64,000 nt of DNA from JAOABV01 sp039801465 (GTDB taxonomy: Bacteria > Hydrothermota > Tepidihabitantia > Tepidihabitantales > CAIPLT01). The stretch spans positions 1 to 64,000 of the forward strand of contig JBDRUT010000010.1 in NCBI GenBank assembly GCA_039801465.1. Direction: 5' to 3'. Both the position numbers and the translations under genes were made by a program. The notes under the pieces were generated by a model that was not told the DNA's origin, did no database searches, and saw nothing but the letters and a program-made list of their open reading frames with translations. This document shows, piece after piece, positions 63,620 through 64,000 of the stretch; the stretch's first letter is position 1; each line of letters opens with the position of its first letter.

Positions 63620-63690
63620 GCAAGAAGATTTTTTAATTTGGTCACAGCAATTTTTTTCTCGTTATTCGTCACACAACAACAAAGATTAAG
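63620..63690 (+). repeat. Diverged second copy of the tgt 3' end
   Basis: Positions 63620-63690 align gap-free to 63505-63575 with 58 of 71 bases identical (my count). The copy reads SQEDFLIWSQQFFSRYSS, then HNNKD and TAA, against EQDDFLSWSQQFLSCYSS, then QNNKD and TGA. About half the codon differences are synonymous and the frame is intact for all 23 codons. Confidence 0.9.
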
Positions 63691-64000
63691 AAATAAGAGA
63701 CACAAGCCAGATAAAACAATTTAACTACATTACCAAAATATAAAAAATCCTGAAGTAAAAAGGTGTGTTGAAAATTATATTTATTTTAGTTAAGAAATCA
63801 GGTTAAAATTATCCAATCCCCAAGCGTGGCATTTGGGACAACCGATCGGTTCGCCGATTTCAGCATCTCCAGAATGTTTCTCTTTTACCCATTTTGGTGA
63901 ATTCCTTATTATATATACTAATGCTCGGACGAATTCATCACCGATATTAACGGGTTGTTCAATTGAAGATAAATATTAACCTACGGCAAATGGATTAAAC
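63691..64000. other. Terminal stretch with a possible minus-strand remnant
   Basis: On the minus strand a frame without an ordinary start codon runs 63975-63790 (61 codons), including IGDEFVRALVYIIRNSPKWV and GEPIGCPKCHAWGLDNFNLI and a stop. The amino-acid composition and C-P-K-C-H suggest a real protein tail or decayed gene; no family recognised. The rest is AT-rich spacer. Confidence 0.35.

Overview
The window is AT-rich (roughly 35-37 % G+C by eye) bacterial chromosome. It carries RuvABC, MEP-pathway isoprenoid genes, RseP, a Val-tRNA, consensus sigma-70 promoters, an outer-membrane TonB-dependent receptor, a peptidase/TolB-propeller/Omp85-type fusion and a secreted protein with a Por-type (T9SS) C-terminal sorting domain. 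Together these indicate a Gram-negative-type, anaerobic bacterium. The mix of an archaeal-style thiolase/DUF35 cluster, pyruvate:ferredoxin oxidoreductase, PPDK and a histone-deacetylase-like protein fits an uncultured lineage near the FCB group, such as candidate phylum WOR-3/Stahlbacteria. That placement is inference from gene content, not from a search.

Layout. 0.3-8.6 kb, plus strand: rsmI, a CDP-alcohol phosphatidyltransferase, hflX, a flavin reductase, the large envelope fusion protein and a 3D-domain protein. 8.6-12.9 kb, minus strand: yebC-ruvC-ruvA-ruvB-polysaccharide deacetylase. 13.0-14.6 kb: kelch/T9SS protein and a REP-like repeat block. 15.4-18.9 kb: two thiolase-fold proteins and two DUF35 zinc-ribbon/OB proteins, closed by a perfect terminator hairpin. 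18.9-23.7 kb: GNAT, PK_C-like, DUF2007, DUF2905 and ppdK. 24.1-26.8 kb: a glycosyltransferase and an SDR. 27.0-29.4 kb: a cobalamin riboswitch controlling a BtuB-like receptor. 29.5-33.3 kb, minus strand: dut, two glycosyltransferases and an HDAC-like protein. 33.7-39.7 kb: tRNA-Val, zinc-ribbon coiled-coil protein, RNase H, flippase, NodB-like protein and glycosyltransferase (surface glycan genes). 39.9-44.3 kb: M3 peptidase, an MNT/HEPN toxin-antitoxin pair, a RAYT transposase remnant and a repeat-rich patch. 44.7-50.4 kb: fabH and a four-gene pyruvate:ferredoxin oxidoreductase operon with a fused GltD/PorD subunit. 51.0-55.4 kb, minus strand: trpS-ispD-dxr-rseP. 55.6-60.1 kb: mannose-family PTS (IIB-IIC-IID-HPr-EI, no IIA). 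60.3-63.6 kb: phosphoglucose/phosphomannose isomerase, sugar nucleotidyltransferase and tgt.

Central carbon flow is well represented: PTS sugar uptake uses PEP, PPDK interconverts PEP and pyruvate, and POR links pyruvate to acetyl-CoA and reduced ferredoxin. Phosphosugar isomerase, nucleotidyltransferase, glycosyltransferases and flippase supply surface glycans.

The least expected signal lies between genes. At least nine intact genes are flanked by a short, diverged second copy of their own 5' or 3' end. Where codons can be compared, the differences are mostly synonymous, so each pair diverged while both copies were coding. Other points of note are a dispersed GC-rich element with an 18-nt identical core at two loci, several genes whose promoter -10 box lies only 5-13 nt before the start codon (leaderless mRNAs), thiolase-fold proteins lacking the catalytic cysteine, and a cobalamin riboswitch enlarged by an internal insertion.
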